Part shown: positions 53,202 to 62,700 of the stretch, in pieces | Numbering within the stretch: position 1 is the first letter of the stretch | Layout of the letters: each line of letters begins with the position of its first letter | Origin: Chitinophagaceae bacterium | GTDB lineage: Bacteria > Bacteroidota > Bacteroidia > Chitinophagales > Chitinophagaceae | DNA: 64,000 nt | NCBI GenBank assembly: GCA_023229465.1 | Contig: JALNZE010000006.1 | Location: 62,001 to 126,000, forward strand | Direction: 5' to 3' | Translations under genes and position numbers: made by a program | The notes under the pieces: generated by a model | Seen by the model: only the letters and a program-made list of their open reading frames with translations | Told to the model about the DNA's origin: nothing | Database searches by the model: none

Positions 53202-53250
53202 AATAGAAAATTTAAGTTTTTTTAGCGATAAATAATGGTGTTGAAAAAAA

Positions 53251-54579
53251 TTATTTCTTTTTCATTTTCAAACGGTCAGCCACTAATTGACCAATACTTT
53301 TTCCTACTTCCGTACTTACCATACATGAATGGTGGTAATGTAATCCACCGTAAAAACGGGCCCAGTTATTTTCATCCGCGGCTGCACGGAATGATTTGAA
53401 TGAACGGTTTGCGATACCAAATTCCAGTTCAGTAGAATCGGTGTAAGCAAAATTATCGCCAAACACACTCGTTAATGCTTCTGCCGCTGAAGAGGAAATA
53501 GTAGAATGCCCGCAGGTATATTCAGGGAATGCCGGTGTTTGCAGGTAAGGGCGCCAGTTAGCATCAATATATTTATTGATCACTGTTTCGGGCCTGACCG
53601 TATTGTATGTATATTTTACATACCAGCATTGTATGAATGCATCAAATAAGGCAATGCTTGTTTTGGCGAATGCATATACGGTTGTTGCGTAATCCGCTTT
53701 TGCCACTTTGGCTGATATACCCACTACACTCATCCAGTGACCGGGAGGTGAGAATTTTTTGCTTCCATACATTACATGCCCTGTTACATTCATTTTAAAC
53801 GGATTGTCATCCCAGAATTCAGCCATATGTTTTTGTTCCGGCGTTAAACTGTCAATCGCATTTTTAATTTTCATTACTTCTTTGTAATACATGCTATTCT
53901 TATCAGTGATATTGAAAGCAGGTGGCGGTGGCGGTGCAAACATAGAAGCGCTGTCAATTACCATCGGCCGTATCTCCATCCAATGAGGCTCTGCTGCCGA
54001 CCCATACAAAGGCGGTGTGGGTACCCAACGTCCGGGAATATCCATCACATTATATTTTTCGGCGCCGCGCGTTTCCAGGTAATTGTCTTTCTTACTCCAA
54101 CGGATAATAGAAGCCGATACACTATCTGCCAATAATTGTGAGGCTTTTTCTACATCTGACGGTAAGCCTTTATCGCGGGCTATCTTTAAAATACTGTCTT
54201 TGTACGTTTGCATACTTCCCTCAGGAAAAGTAACTGCCTCCCCTACTTTCATATAAGCCAATAATGCAGCCAGTTCAATATCCGCCGCTGCATTCACTGC
54301 CGGTAAGGATACCGGTTTCAGGCCATTCACCTGTCCTGCCAGTGACTGATACTGATCAGGATAAGCCGAAGCGATCCCTTCATAAGATGCAATAGCCGCG
54401 TATACATAGTTTCTTGACGCTACCATGGGTGGAAAATTGTTACCCATCACCACAGTATTTAATTCATGTACGGTCTGACTGAATAATTCCGGATTGTGCA
54501 GGTATGTTTTGTATTCATTGCTTTTATTACAGGCAAATAAACATACAACAGCGCAAAGCCCAATAAAGAGCCTCTTCAT
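53251..54579 (-). CDS. Vanadium-dependent haloperoxidase / PAP2-like lipoprotein (copy 2)
   Basis: 442 aa. A lipoprotein signal ends LFAC (Cys17). Key residues are Lys322 and Arg329-Pro330 (VKYTYNTVRP), Cys356-Gly357-His358 (TCGHST, with Cys in place of the usual Ser), and Arg408-x5-His414 (ARFYGGLHYHHS). The Asp that follows in copy 1 is replaced by Ser. The changes near the anion pocket could alter halide or phosphate specificity. It shares the family with copy 1 but is clearly divergent, not a recent duplicate. It lies 49 bases upstream of the barrel gene. Confidence 0.87.
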   Translation of the reverse strand: MKRLFIGLCAVVCLFACNKSNEYKTYLHNPELFSQTVHELNTVVMGNNFPPMVASRNYVYAAIASYEGIASAYPDQYQSLAGQVNGLKPVSLPAVNAAADIELAALLAYMKVGEAVTFPEGSMQTYKDSILKIARDKGLPSDVEKASQLLADSVSASIIRWSKKDNYLETRGAEKYNVMDIPGRWVPTPPLYGSAAEPHWMEIRPMVIDSASMFAPPPPPAFNITDKNSMYYKEVMKIKNAIDSLTPEQKHMAEFWDDNPFKMNVTGHVMYGSKKFSPPGHWMSVVGISAKVAKADYATTVYAFAKTSIALFDAFIQCWYVKYTYNTVRPETVINKYIDANWRPYLQTPAFPEYTCGHSTISSSAAEALTSVFGDNFAYTDSTELEFGIANRSFKSFRAAADENNWARFYGGLHYHHSCMVSTEVGKSIGQLVADRLKMKKK

Positions 54580-54635
54580 ATGCTATAAAATTAGTAGGGA
54601 AATTAAATAAGAAAAAATTGCTTAATGAACCAACC

Positions 54636-55253
54636 TCAGGCTTGTGGCGGCCTGTCTAAGCGGCCGGGATATTCAGACTTCAAATCAGCAAAGATTTTCG
54701 TGCACCAGTTTGCAGAGAGATCCATATCCCTAAACTGCCAGGAAAAGGAATGGTGATCATCTGTAAAATCAAGTACAGAGAATTTAGCCGAATGAGTGTG
54801 ATGTGATGTTGCCTTCTTAGAGGTATTATTGGTTACAAAATCATACGATAGCCTTGCAAATTCATCCCTCGCGTTTTTAACACCTGCACGGGCCGTATTC
54901 GGTATGCAGAGCAACTCGAGTGAATCCTGGTAGAAACGGCGTTTTACATAGGTATAGTTTACACCATTGATATCAATATTACCTTCTATTTTTTGAAATA
55001 TTTCTGAACTGCTTCCATAGGGAAGACCGGCTGCTACCTTGATGCTGATCAAATCAGACTCGTTGTAGAGATTCATATCCAGTTCTGCCTGCATGCGCTG
55101 GTCGGCCATGTCTTCGAAGTAATTACTCAATAAACGGTAGCCTCCCATATTAAACAGAAGAATCCCCAATAGCAGTATGGAAGCGATTCGTTTCAAGTAC
55201 CGTGAAAATACCACAATCTTATTTAACTGAAAAGATTTTTTTTCAAGCCACAC
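54636..55253 (-). CDS. Membrane-anchored exported protein of unknown function, His-containing
   Basis: 205 aa. One TM helix near the N-terminus (RIASILLLGILLFNMGGYRLL) is followed by an extracytoplasmic domain: MQAELDMNLYNESDLISIKV, INGVNYTYVKRRFYQDSLELLCIPN, and a C-terminal portion with two His clusters (SHHTHSAKF and DDHHSF). I do not recognise a functional domain; similar Bacteroidota proteins are hypothetical. It begins the five-gene cluster and lies 56 bases before haloperoxidase copy 2. The His clusters suggest metal binding, which is inference. Confidence 0.75.
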   Translation of the reverse strand: MWLEKKSFQLNKIVVFSRYLKRIASILLLGILLFNMGGYRLLSNYFEDMADQRMQAELDMNLYNESDLISIKVAAGLPYGSSSEIFQKIEGNIDINGVNYTYVKRRFYQDSLELLCIPNTARAGVKNARDEFARLSYDFVTNNTSKKATSHHTHSAKFSVLDFTDDHHSFSWQFRDMDLSANWCTKIFADLKSEYPGRLDRPPQA

Positions 55254-55507
55254 CCTTTTGATAATCAGGCCTTTCCACTACTTGGGCGGGGCAGATTTCA
55301 CCTGCATAATACCCTGAACTGTAATTTCCAACCCTCCAAAACCCATCAGAATACGCTGTATAATACCCCCTCACCGGTGGCAAAATACGGATTGGTTCCC
55401 CCTTTTGTTTCTGCAATTACCCGAAAGGGGGGGGGTAAGATTTGGGATATAGGCATCTTTAAAAAAATGATAGGCTTTAAATCTTAATATTGTGTATTAT
55501 AGAAAAT

Positions 55508-56449
55508 ATGCATCGTATGAAAAAATGGTTTTTGATTCTATTGGTTATCGCAACTGCAGCAATAATATCCATCTTTGTATTTATTCCCGGTGAAATAACA
55601 ATAGCAGGAGATAAAAAAGTAAACTGCCCGGCAGCTTCCATCAGCCGCTTATTTGAAAACCCGGATGCCATTCAAAAATGGTGGCCCGGAGAAATCATCA
55701 ATGACACTGTATGTATGTATCAAGGTTACCGATACACCATACCAAAATCAAAATCGGGAAGCCTTGCTATACAGACAAGTTCCGGCCAATTAACCATAAC
55801 CGGAGAAATAGCTGCCCTGCAATTATATAGAGATACTTGCGCTATAGAGTACAGGTACCTGCCTTTTGCACCAGGACTAAACCCCATACATAAACTGGAT
55901 TATTATTTTAAAGCGATAGCCATCAAAAAACAATTGGAAACTATTCTTACCGCATTAAAACAATTTGCAGAGAAAAACGAAAATATCTATGGATTAACTA
56001 TTCTTCAGGCGAAAGTGAAAGATTCTTCGCTTATCTCTACGTCCAAAACATTTAATCAGTTTCCAACAGACGAAGAAGTGGCAAAACTGATAGATAAACT
56101 AAAAGCGTACATAAGTTTAAAAGGGGGAGTAGAAAAAGATTTTCCGATGCTCAATATCAATATATCAATGGAAAATACATATGAGGTGATGGTGGCCATT
56201 CCACTGGTAAAAGACATTCCAGCTAATGGGGATATCATTCTTAAAAAAATGGTGCTGGGGAATATCCTGGAAGCAAAAGTAACCGGCGGCCAAAGCAGTA
56301 TTCTAAAAGGGGAAGAAGCCCTTAAAAAATTTATGATCGATTATAATAAAGCCTCTCCGGCCGTTCCCTTTCAATTGTTGGTTACCGACAGGATACAAGT
56401 AAAGGATACAGCACAATGGGTTACTTATGTAAAGTACCCGGTTTTTTAA
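55508..56449 (+). CDS. START/SRPBCC plus GyrI-like effector-binding domain protein
   Basis: 313 aa from ATG 55508 (55517 also possible; the longest frame opens with TTG 55490). An N-terminal TM or signal segment (WFLILLVIATAAIISIFVFI) precedes an SRPBCC-like region (VNCPAASISRLFENPDAIQKWWP). The second half is a GyrI/AraC-effector-binding domain (MENTYEVMVAIPL; MVLGNILEAKVTGGQ). Such proteins bind small ligands or act in envelope stress. Its last 29 bases overlap the 3' end of the convergent VCBS gene. Confidence 0.8.
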   Translation: MHRMKKWFLILLVIATAAIISIFVFIPGEITIAGDKKVNCPAASISRLFENPDAIQKWWPGEIINDTVCMYQGYRYTIPKSKSGSLAIQTSSGQLTITGEIAALQLYRDTCAIEYRYLPFAPGLNPIHKLDYYFKAIAIKKQLETILTALKQFAEKNENIYGLTILQAKVKDSSLISTSKTFNQFPTDEEVAKLIDKLKAYISLKGGVEKDFPMLNINISMENTYEVMVAIPLVKDIPANGDIILKKMVLGNILEAKVTGGQSSILKGEEALKKFMIDYNKASPAVPFQLLVTDRIQVKDTAQWVTYVKYPVF

Positions 56450-59400
56450 ATTGAATAACCTGTAAAGAATCATTGTTTTTAGCAAGGATATAAGCTGGCT
56501 TTTGCCGGATATGTACCGCGGCAATATGACGGATTTGTCCTTTCAGTACCAATCCGTTTATTTTTTCAGTTGCAAATTTTCCATTCCCTTTATTAATGAG
56601 TAGGGTGCCAAAATCCGCATCATATCTGCCCATCTGGATAGTATTATCATAGAAATTACCAACCAATAAAATATCCGGCCATTTATCTCCATTGGCATCA
56701 ACCACCATGGCATCACGCATGGGGCTTAACTGTGCTTCCCATGGCAATGCATCTATAGTAAAAATCAGGTTACCCTGGTTAATTAATACCGCGCTTGAAA
56801 AATAATCAGCCGTTAACTGTTGCGCCTTATTCAATTTATTGGGTGAAAGTATTTCCGCTAAACCCGCATTGGCAAAATCTGCTGCATACAGAAATTTCTT
56901 TTTAATAATGGGTATTTGTTTCTGCAGTTCCTCTTTATTGGCAAACGGAATTTCTTTCCCATTCAGGTAATAAGTAAGAATCTGTTCATGTTTCCCATTG
57001 TCGTCAAAGTCGTTATAATATAAGCGTACCGGCTCTTCTGTTGTTGCATGCAATCTTGCATTTAAACCGAGGTTGCCTGCTATTAAATCAATATTGCCAT
57101 CCTGGTTAATATCAACAGGTAATACAAAGTTCCACCAGCCCTTTTTATCGGTAATTCTTTTTTTAGTGAAAGACCCCTTCCTATTGATGAAGGCATCAAT
57201 TCCACCCCATTCGCGGCAAATAATCAAATCATTCAGTCCATCCTTATTCATATCGTACCACAAAGCCTGTGTTACCATACCAATATTGGCCAATTCCGCT
57301 GAATACTTTTTTGTTACATCTGTAAATTTTCCAGTACCATCATTTTGCAGTAAATAGGATTGTGGTATTTTACCATACTCCCATGGTACTACCCTTCCTC
57401 CAATAAATAAATCTACAAAGCCATCCCCGTTAAAATCATAAGGAGCTATGCAGGATTGTGTAACATATATATTACTGAATGCATTGGCCAGTTTGGTAAA
57501 CTTCGCTTTCCCGTCATTCAGATATACCCTGGGCAGTAAATGTTCATCCTTCCCAAAATATTCATTACCGCCACTGGCCAGTACCAGATCCGGATGGCCA
57601 TCATTGTTTACATCTATCCATTTTGCATCAACCGATTCATACATACTATCTAAAAACATGGATGGCTGCTTTGTTTGAATAAAGCGGCCATTAGGCTGTT
57701 GCAGAAAAACAGCATCGTGAAAAGTTTTGGAAGACCCCATATATACATCTTCCAGTCCATCATGATTAATATCAGCCACAGCCAGGGCCGGGCCTTCTGT
57801 TGAAACCATGTGTGGAATAAGGTATTCCCTGTTAAACTCAATAAAAGAATTTTCCCGATGCGCATAATTGAACCCGGTTTCTGTGGTAATATCTTTCATG
57901 GGTCTTGTTTCGTTTTTGAAATAAGACCTGATCCGGTTATAATCGAATGCAGGAAGCCCCGGCTGATAGGTTATCGAAAGATGGGGTTGCTTTGATTGAA
58001 GATTAACAGGCGTATAGGTGTTATCCGGCCAAATTAAAAAAGCAGCCTCAATTTTTGTATTTGCCAATCCAATATGCAGGGGAATGGCCATGCTTGATTG
58101 AAATCCCCTGGCTGGATTATTCTCATAGGTTCGTATACCACCATTCGCGAATACAACCACTTTGGCGCCCACTGCCTGGCTGTTCCCGGCCGGTCCTTCC
58201 AGGCGGATAGTGGCAAAATCAACAGAACCGGTACTGTTGGTTTTATTCTCATAAATAAATACAGGGTCATCTATATTATTCACAACCACATCCAGGTCTC
58301 CATCATTGTCTAAATCGGCATATACCGCGCCGTTTGAAAAAGAGGGCAGATTATTCAGAACAACGGAACGCATGTCTTCAAATAAAAGGTTACCCTTATT
58401 ATGATAAAATTTATTGGGAATTTTTATTGCAGGAAATTTATTAACCAGCGAGAGGTCCTTATCATCCAATTTATTTTGTCGCAATTTTTGCTGCAACTCA
58501 TCACTTGACACGAAATTTATATAATCAATATCATTCATCCTTTTAGGAATACCATTCGATACAAATAAATCCTTTAAGCCATCATTATCAAAGTCCATCC
58601 AGAGAGGGGCCCAGCTCCAGTCAGTAGCATATACGCCTGAATAAAAACCTGTTTCGCTAAAATGATTATCCTTTCTGTTATACTGAAGATTGTTGCGTGC
58701 ATACTGGTAATTATAGCCAAAGTTCAGTTTATTCTGAAAAATATCATAGTCATCTTCACCCAATGACCTTTTTAATATGGTTGGATCTGATGGCAGCATA
58801 TCCATCGAAATAATTTCCGGATAGCCGTCATTCGTTACATCTGCCACATCAACACCCATTGAGAACTGGCTGGTATGCATCAGTTGCTGATTATTCTCCT
58901 CGGTAAATGTTCCATCATGCCGGTTGATGTATAAATAATCATTTTCATGAAAATCATTTCCAACATATAAATCAGGCCATCCATCCAGGTTGATATCCGC
59001 CACTGCCACACCTAATCCATAACTGATAGCAGAACTATTCATTTTTGATTGCCGCGTTACATCTTCAAAATGTTTACCATCATTACGATACATACGATCT
59101 CCGGAAAGCGAATCGTAGGTTCCTAAAAAGCCTGAGCGTGGCGCATAACGTGCTTCGTGATTAACAGAATGATTTAATAAAAACATATCCAGGTCACTGT
59201 CACCGTCATAATCGAAAAAAACCGCCTGCGTACTGAATCCCGAAAAATCTAAACCATATTCTTTTGCTTCATCCGCGTAATTAGGTATCCCGTTTTTAAT
59301 GCCCCTGCAAACAAGGAGTTGATTTTTGCCTTCCAATAAATTAAAGTTCCCTACACGGCAGATATAGATATCGAGTAAACCATCGTTATTGATATCTACA

Positions 59401-59783
59401 ACAGAGATACCGGTATTCCATGCCCCATCGTTTGGGATATTGGCTTCTTTGGTTACGTCTTTAAAGTGCAGCTTCCCTTCGTTCAGATACAATGCGTTAT
59501 TGCCCTGATTGGCCGCAAAGAATAAATCGATGTTACCGTCGTTATTAAAATCACCGGCCCCTATTCCTGCACCATTATAGTAGTACATGTATTTAAATAA
59601 ATTGAATTGCGGGGTTGGGCGCATTTGATTGGTAAAACTAATTCCGGTACTATTTTTACCAAGGGTTTCAAATACTATCCCGGTTTTTGCCTCCTGCTTA
59701 CAGGAAAAAAACACAAAGCCCATCACTATCAGTAAACAGTGTGCATAAAAAAAATCAGTACTCTTATCCCGCCTCTTTCGCAT
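56421..59783 (-). CDS. VCBS/FG-GAP repeat lipoprotein with ASPIC/UnbV domain (1)
   Basis: 1120 aa. A lipoprotein signal ends VFFSC. It is a beta-propeller array of about a dozen repeats carrying the Ca-binding motif DxNxDGxxD, for example GDFNNDGNIDLFFA and VDINNDGLLDIYI. An ASPIC/UnbV domain lies near residues 530-600 (GAKVVVFANGGIRTYENNPARGFQSS, parts: VFANGGIRTYENNPARGF). Bacteroidota place such proteins in polysaccharide utilisation loci next to SusC/SusD pairs. The likely role is surface binding or assembly in glycan uptake. It follows the second VCBS gene by 2 bases. Confidence 0.9.
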   Translation of the reverse strand: MRKRRDKSTDFFYAHCLLIVMGFVFFSCKQEAKTGIVFETLGKNSTGISFTNQMRPTPQFNLFKYMYYYNGAGIGAGDFNNDGNIDLFFAANQGNNALYLNEGKLHFKDVTKEANIPNDGAWNTGISVVDINNDGLLDIYICRVGNFNLLEGKNQLLVCRGIKNGIPNYADEAKEYGLDFSGFSTQAVFFDYDGDSDLDMFLLNHSVNHEARYAPRSGFLGTYDSLSGDRMYRNDGKHFEDVTRQSKMNSSAISYGLGVAVADINLDGWPDLYVGNDFHENDYLYINRHDGTFTEENNQQLMHTSQFSMGVDVADVTNDGYPEIISMDMLPSDPTILKRSLGEDDYDIFQNKLNFGYNYQYARNNLQYNRKDNHFSETGFYSGVYATDWSWAPLWMDFDNDGLKDLFVSNGIPKRMNDIDYINFVSSDELQQKLRQNKLDDKDLSLVNKFPAIKIPNKFYHNKGNLLFEDMRSVVLNNLPSFSNGAVYADLDNDGDLDVVVNNIDDPVFIYENKTNSTGSVDFATIRLEGPAGNSQAVGAKVVVFANGGIRTYENNPARGFQSSMAIPLHIGLANTKIEAAFLIWPDNTYTPVNLQSKQPHLSITYQPGLPAFDYNRIRSYFKNETRPMKDITTETGFNYAHRENSFIEFNREYLIPHMVSTEGPALAVADINHDGLEDVYMGSSKTFHDAVFLQQPNGRFIQTKQPSMFLDSMYESVDAKWIDVNNDGHPDLVLASGGNEYFGKDEHLLPRVYLNDGKAKFTKLANAFSNIYVTQSCIAPYDFNGDGFVDLFIGGRVVPWEYGKIPQSYLLQNDGTGKFTDVTKKYSAELANIGMVTQALWYDMNKDGLNDLIICREWGGIDAFINRKGSFTKKRITDKKGWWNFVLPVDINQDGNIDLIAGNLGLNARLHATTEEPVRLYYNDFDDNGKHEQILTYYLNGKEIPFANKEELQKQIPIIKKKFLYAADFANAGLAEILSPNKLNKAQQLTADYFSSAVLINQGNLIFTIDALPWEAQLSPMRDAMVVDANGDKWPDILLVGNFYDNTIQMGRYDADFGTLLINKGNGKFATEKINGLVLKGQIRHIAAVHIRQKPAYILAKNNDSLQVIQFKKPGTLHK

Positions 59784-59785
59784 AA

Positions 59786-62700
59786 TTATTTTTTCGATAT
59801 TGATAAGGGAGCCTTAATAGCTGAAGAAACTTCATAAAGAACCGGGTACAGACTATTGCGCAGAAAAAGAATATTTTTTTGGTTACCGACTTTTATTTCC
59901 CGGATATCTCTAACCTGCCCGGTTATTTCCAGGCCGGATTCATTATAATCCAATGCTTTAAATATTTTATTCCCCTGGTTCAGTAACAAGGAACCAAAGC
60001 TGGCATCTATTCTACCCAACTGGGGAGGAAAGCCAAATTCATTTCCTCCTATCAGTATATCCTGTTTGCCATCATTATTTATGTCGGTGCAATAAATGGC
60101 ATTAGCGGAAGAGAACTGAACAGGGGGGGGCAAATTACTAATGGTAAATTGTCCATTCCCGTTATTCCAGGCAATAACAGAGCTGCAAAAATTAAAAGTT
60201 CTTACAACAGATGATTTAATAATATCGGCAGTAAATAATTCCTGGATAGATTTTTTGGCAAAAACCTCGTGTTTTAAATTCTGTTTTTTTAAAGAAGGTA
60301 TTTGTTCTTCTACATCATGCTTTAAAAAAACAGTCACATCTTTCTGATCGATTGTTTGGGTTACTATTTTTTCAAGGTTACCATTCATGTCGTAATCATT
60401 CAACCACAACTTTACAGGCTTCTCTTTTGTGGGATGCAGGTATCCGTTCTCTCCGATATTTCCGATGATAATGTCTTTTCTTCCATCCCCGTCTAAATCA
60501 GCTACAGCAATGGACCTCCACCATCCAAACAGATCAGCCAGGTTGGTTGCTGTTTCCTGAAATACCGAATTGGTATATGAAAATATATGAGGCGCCATCC
60601 AGTCTCCCACTATTACCAATTCTGGTTTAGCATCGCCAATAATATCTACCCAAACAGCATCAGTAACCATTCCGATAGCGGTAAGCATGGGCGCTTTCTC
60701 TTTGGTAACATCCATAAATTTACCTTTCCCGTCATTCTCTAATAATACACTGGCAGGATTGGCCCCATAGCGATATGGTATATTTCTGCCACCAATAAAT
60801 AAATCCAGGTCACCATCCTTATCAAAATCAAGTGGTACCGCAACAGCCGTATTCGCATTGGTATTTGTAAAGGCATTGGGTACTGTTATAAAATTCCCTT
60901 TACCATCATTTGCATATAAATGATTCCGCATTAATAAACTGTTTGCCAACTGTCGGTCACCACCCGCGCCAACAAACAAATCCAGGTCACCATCCCCATC
61001 ACTATCAAAAAATAAACAGGCCGTACTTTCTATACCGGCATCCTCCTGAAAGGCTTTGACCGATTTTTTAATAAAAGCCCCCCCTTTGGTCTGTAGGTAT
61101 AACTGGCCGCCCTTATTATTAGACCCGCAAATAAATATATCCTGTAAGCCATCACTATTCACATCTCCTACCGTTGCCCCCGGACCCTCTTTCGAAAGCA
61201 TGACCGGAATATTTCTTTCGGTATACAATTCCAGGAAATCATCTTCCTCATGTTTATCGAAGCTGGATTTTGTGGATTGTAATAAAGGTTTTACTTCATT
61301 TTTTTCCGGTAAAAATAATGGTGCATCAGTGGTAGGTTGTGTTAGTGTATGAACCTTATTAAGGGATAGTTTCCGGTAATGACTCACAGCACGGTTGGGC
61401 CAAATTATCTGAACTGAATCAATGGCGCTGTTTTTTCCTAAACCGATAACCGCTTTATAATCAACAGAAGATTGAAAGCCCCTGCTGGGAATAATTTCCC
61501 TGCTTAATACCTGGTCGCCAATGAATACTTTAATTTTCGCACCGATGGCGAATGTATTTTTATCTGAACCTTTTAAAGAGAAAGCGATATAACCGGTCCT
61601 GTTTTTTTCAACGCTTTTATTCTGATAAACAAAAGCCTGCTGGTTAACATTATTGACAATTAAATCCAGATCACCATCATTGTCCATGTCACCATAAGCG
61701 GCGCCATTTGAAAATGATGGCTGCGTAAAGCCCCATTTATCGCCAGCTTCTTCAAATGTTAGTTTACCTGTATTTCTATATACTTTATTTTTGAGAGGGG
61801 TTGAAGACATTTTATTAATAACATCATCCACTTCTTCTTTCTTTCCGGTGATCACCATTTTTTGCACAACATCATTTGCAAAGAAATCAATAAAGTCCTG
61901 GTTGGTTAAATCATGAAAAATGCCGTTGCAGATATATAAATCCGAGAACCCATCATTATCAGCATCAAACAGTAAACCACCCCAGCTCCAGTCTGAAGCG
62001 GGTACACCGCTATAATTGGCTATCTCCATAAACTTTCCGTTTTTATTATTCAGTTGAACGGTATTCTGCATATATTGGTGATAGAACCCTGAATTTTCTT
62101 TTAAGCGGTAAACATCAATATTATCAAAGGAAGTAGTGGTCTTTAACCGGAAATTGTCTAAGGGCAGCATATCGGTTGTAAAAATATCCGGGAAGCCATC
62201 ATTATTCATATCCACCATATCGGCGCCCATCGATGCTAAACTGGTATGTTGCATTCTTTCTTCCAACTCATCTTTAAAATGGCCATTTTGCTGGTTGATG
62301 TATAAATAATCTCTTTCAAAAAAGTCATTGGAAACATAGATATCCGGCCAGCCATCCCCATTCACATCTCCTACGGTTACCCCTAATCCAAAACTAATCA
62401 GGCTGCCGTGTATACCTGCTTCTTGTGAAACCTCCCTAAATTTTCCATCTTCATTTCGATAAAGATGATCTCCGCCACCTTTTAACATGTCAGGAACCTC
62501 CCAGTTTTGTGCGGGTAGCTCTCTCTTGTTGGCATAGTTTAATGTGTTTACGGGAATGGGGCTGTTATTAATCATAAAGCAATCCAGGTCACCATCTCCG
62601 TCATAATCAAAAAAGGAAACCTGGGTGGTGTACCCAGAGTTAGCCAGGCCGTATTTTTCCGCGGATTCGGTAAAGGTCAGGTCCTTATTATTAATAAATA

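Noticed and set aside
55398..55431. CCCCCTTT / AAAGGGGG inverted repeat as a terminator
   Set aside because: The spacer is 18 bases, there is no U-tract on either strand, and the G9 homopolymer alone explains the pairing.
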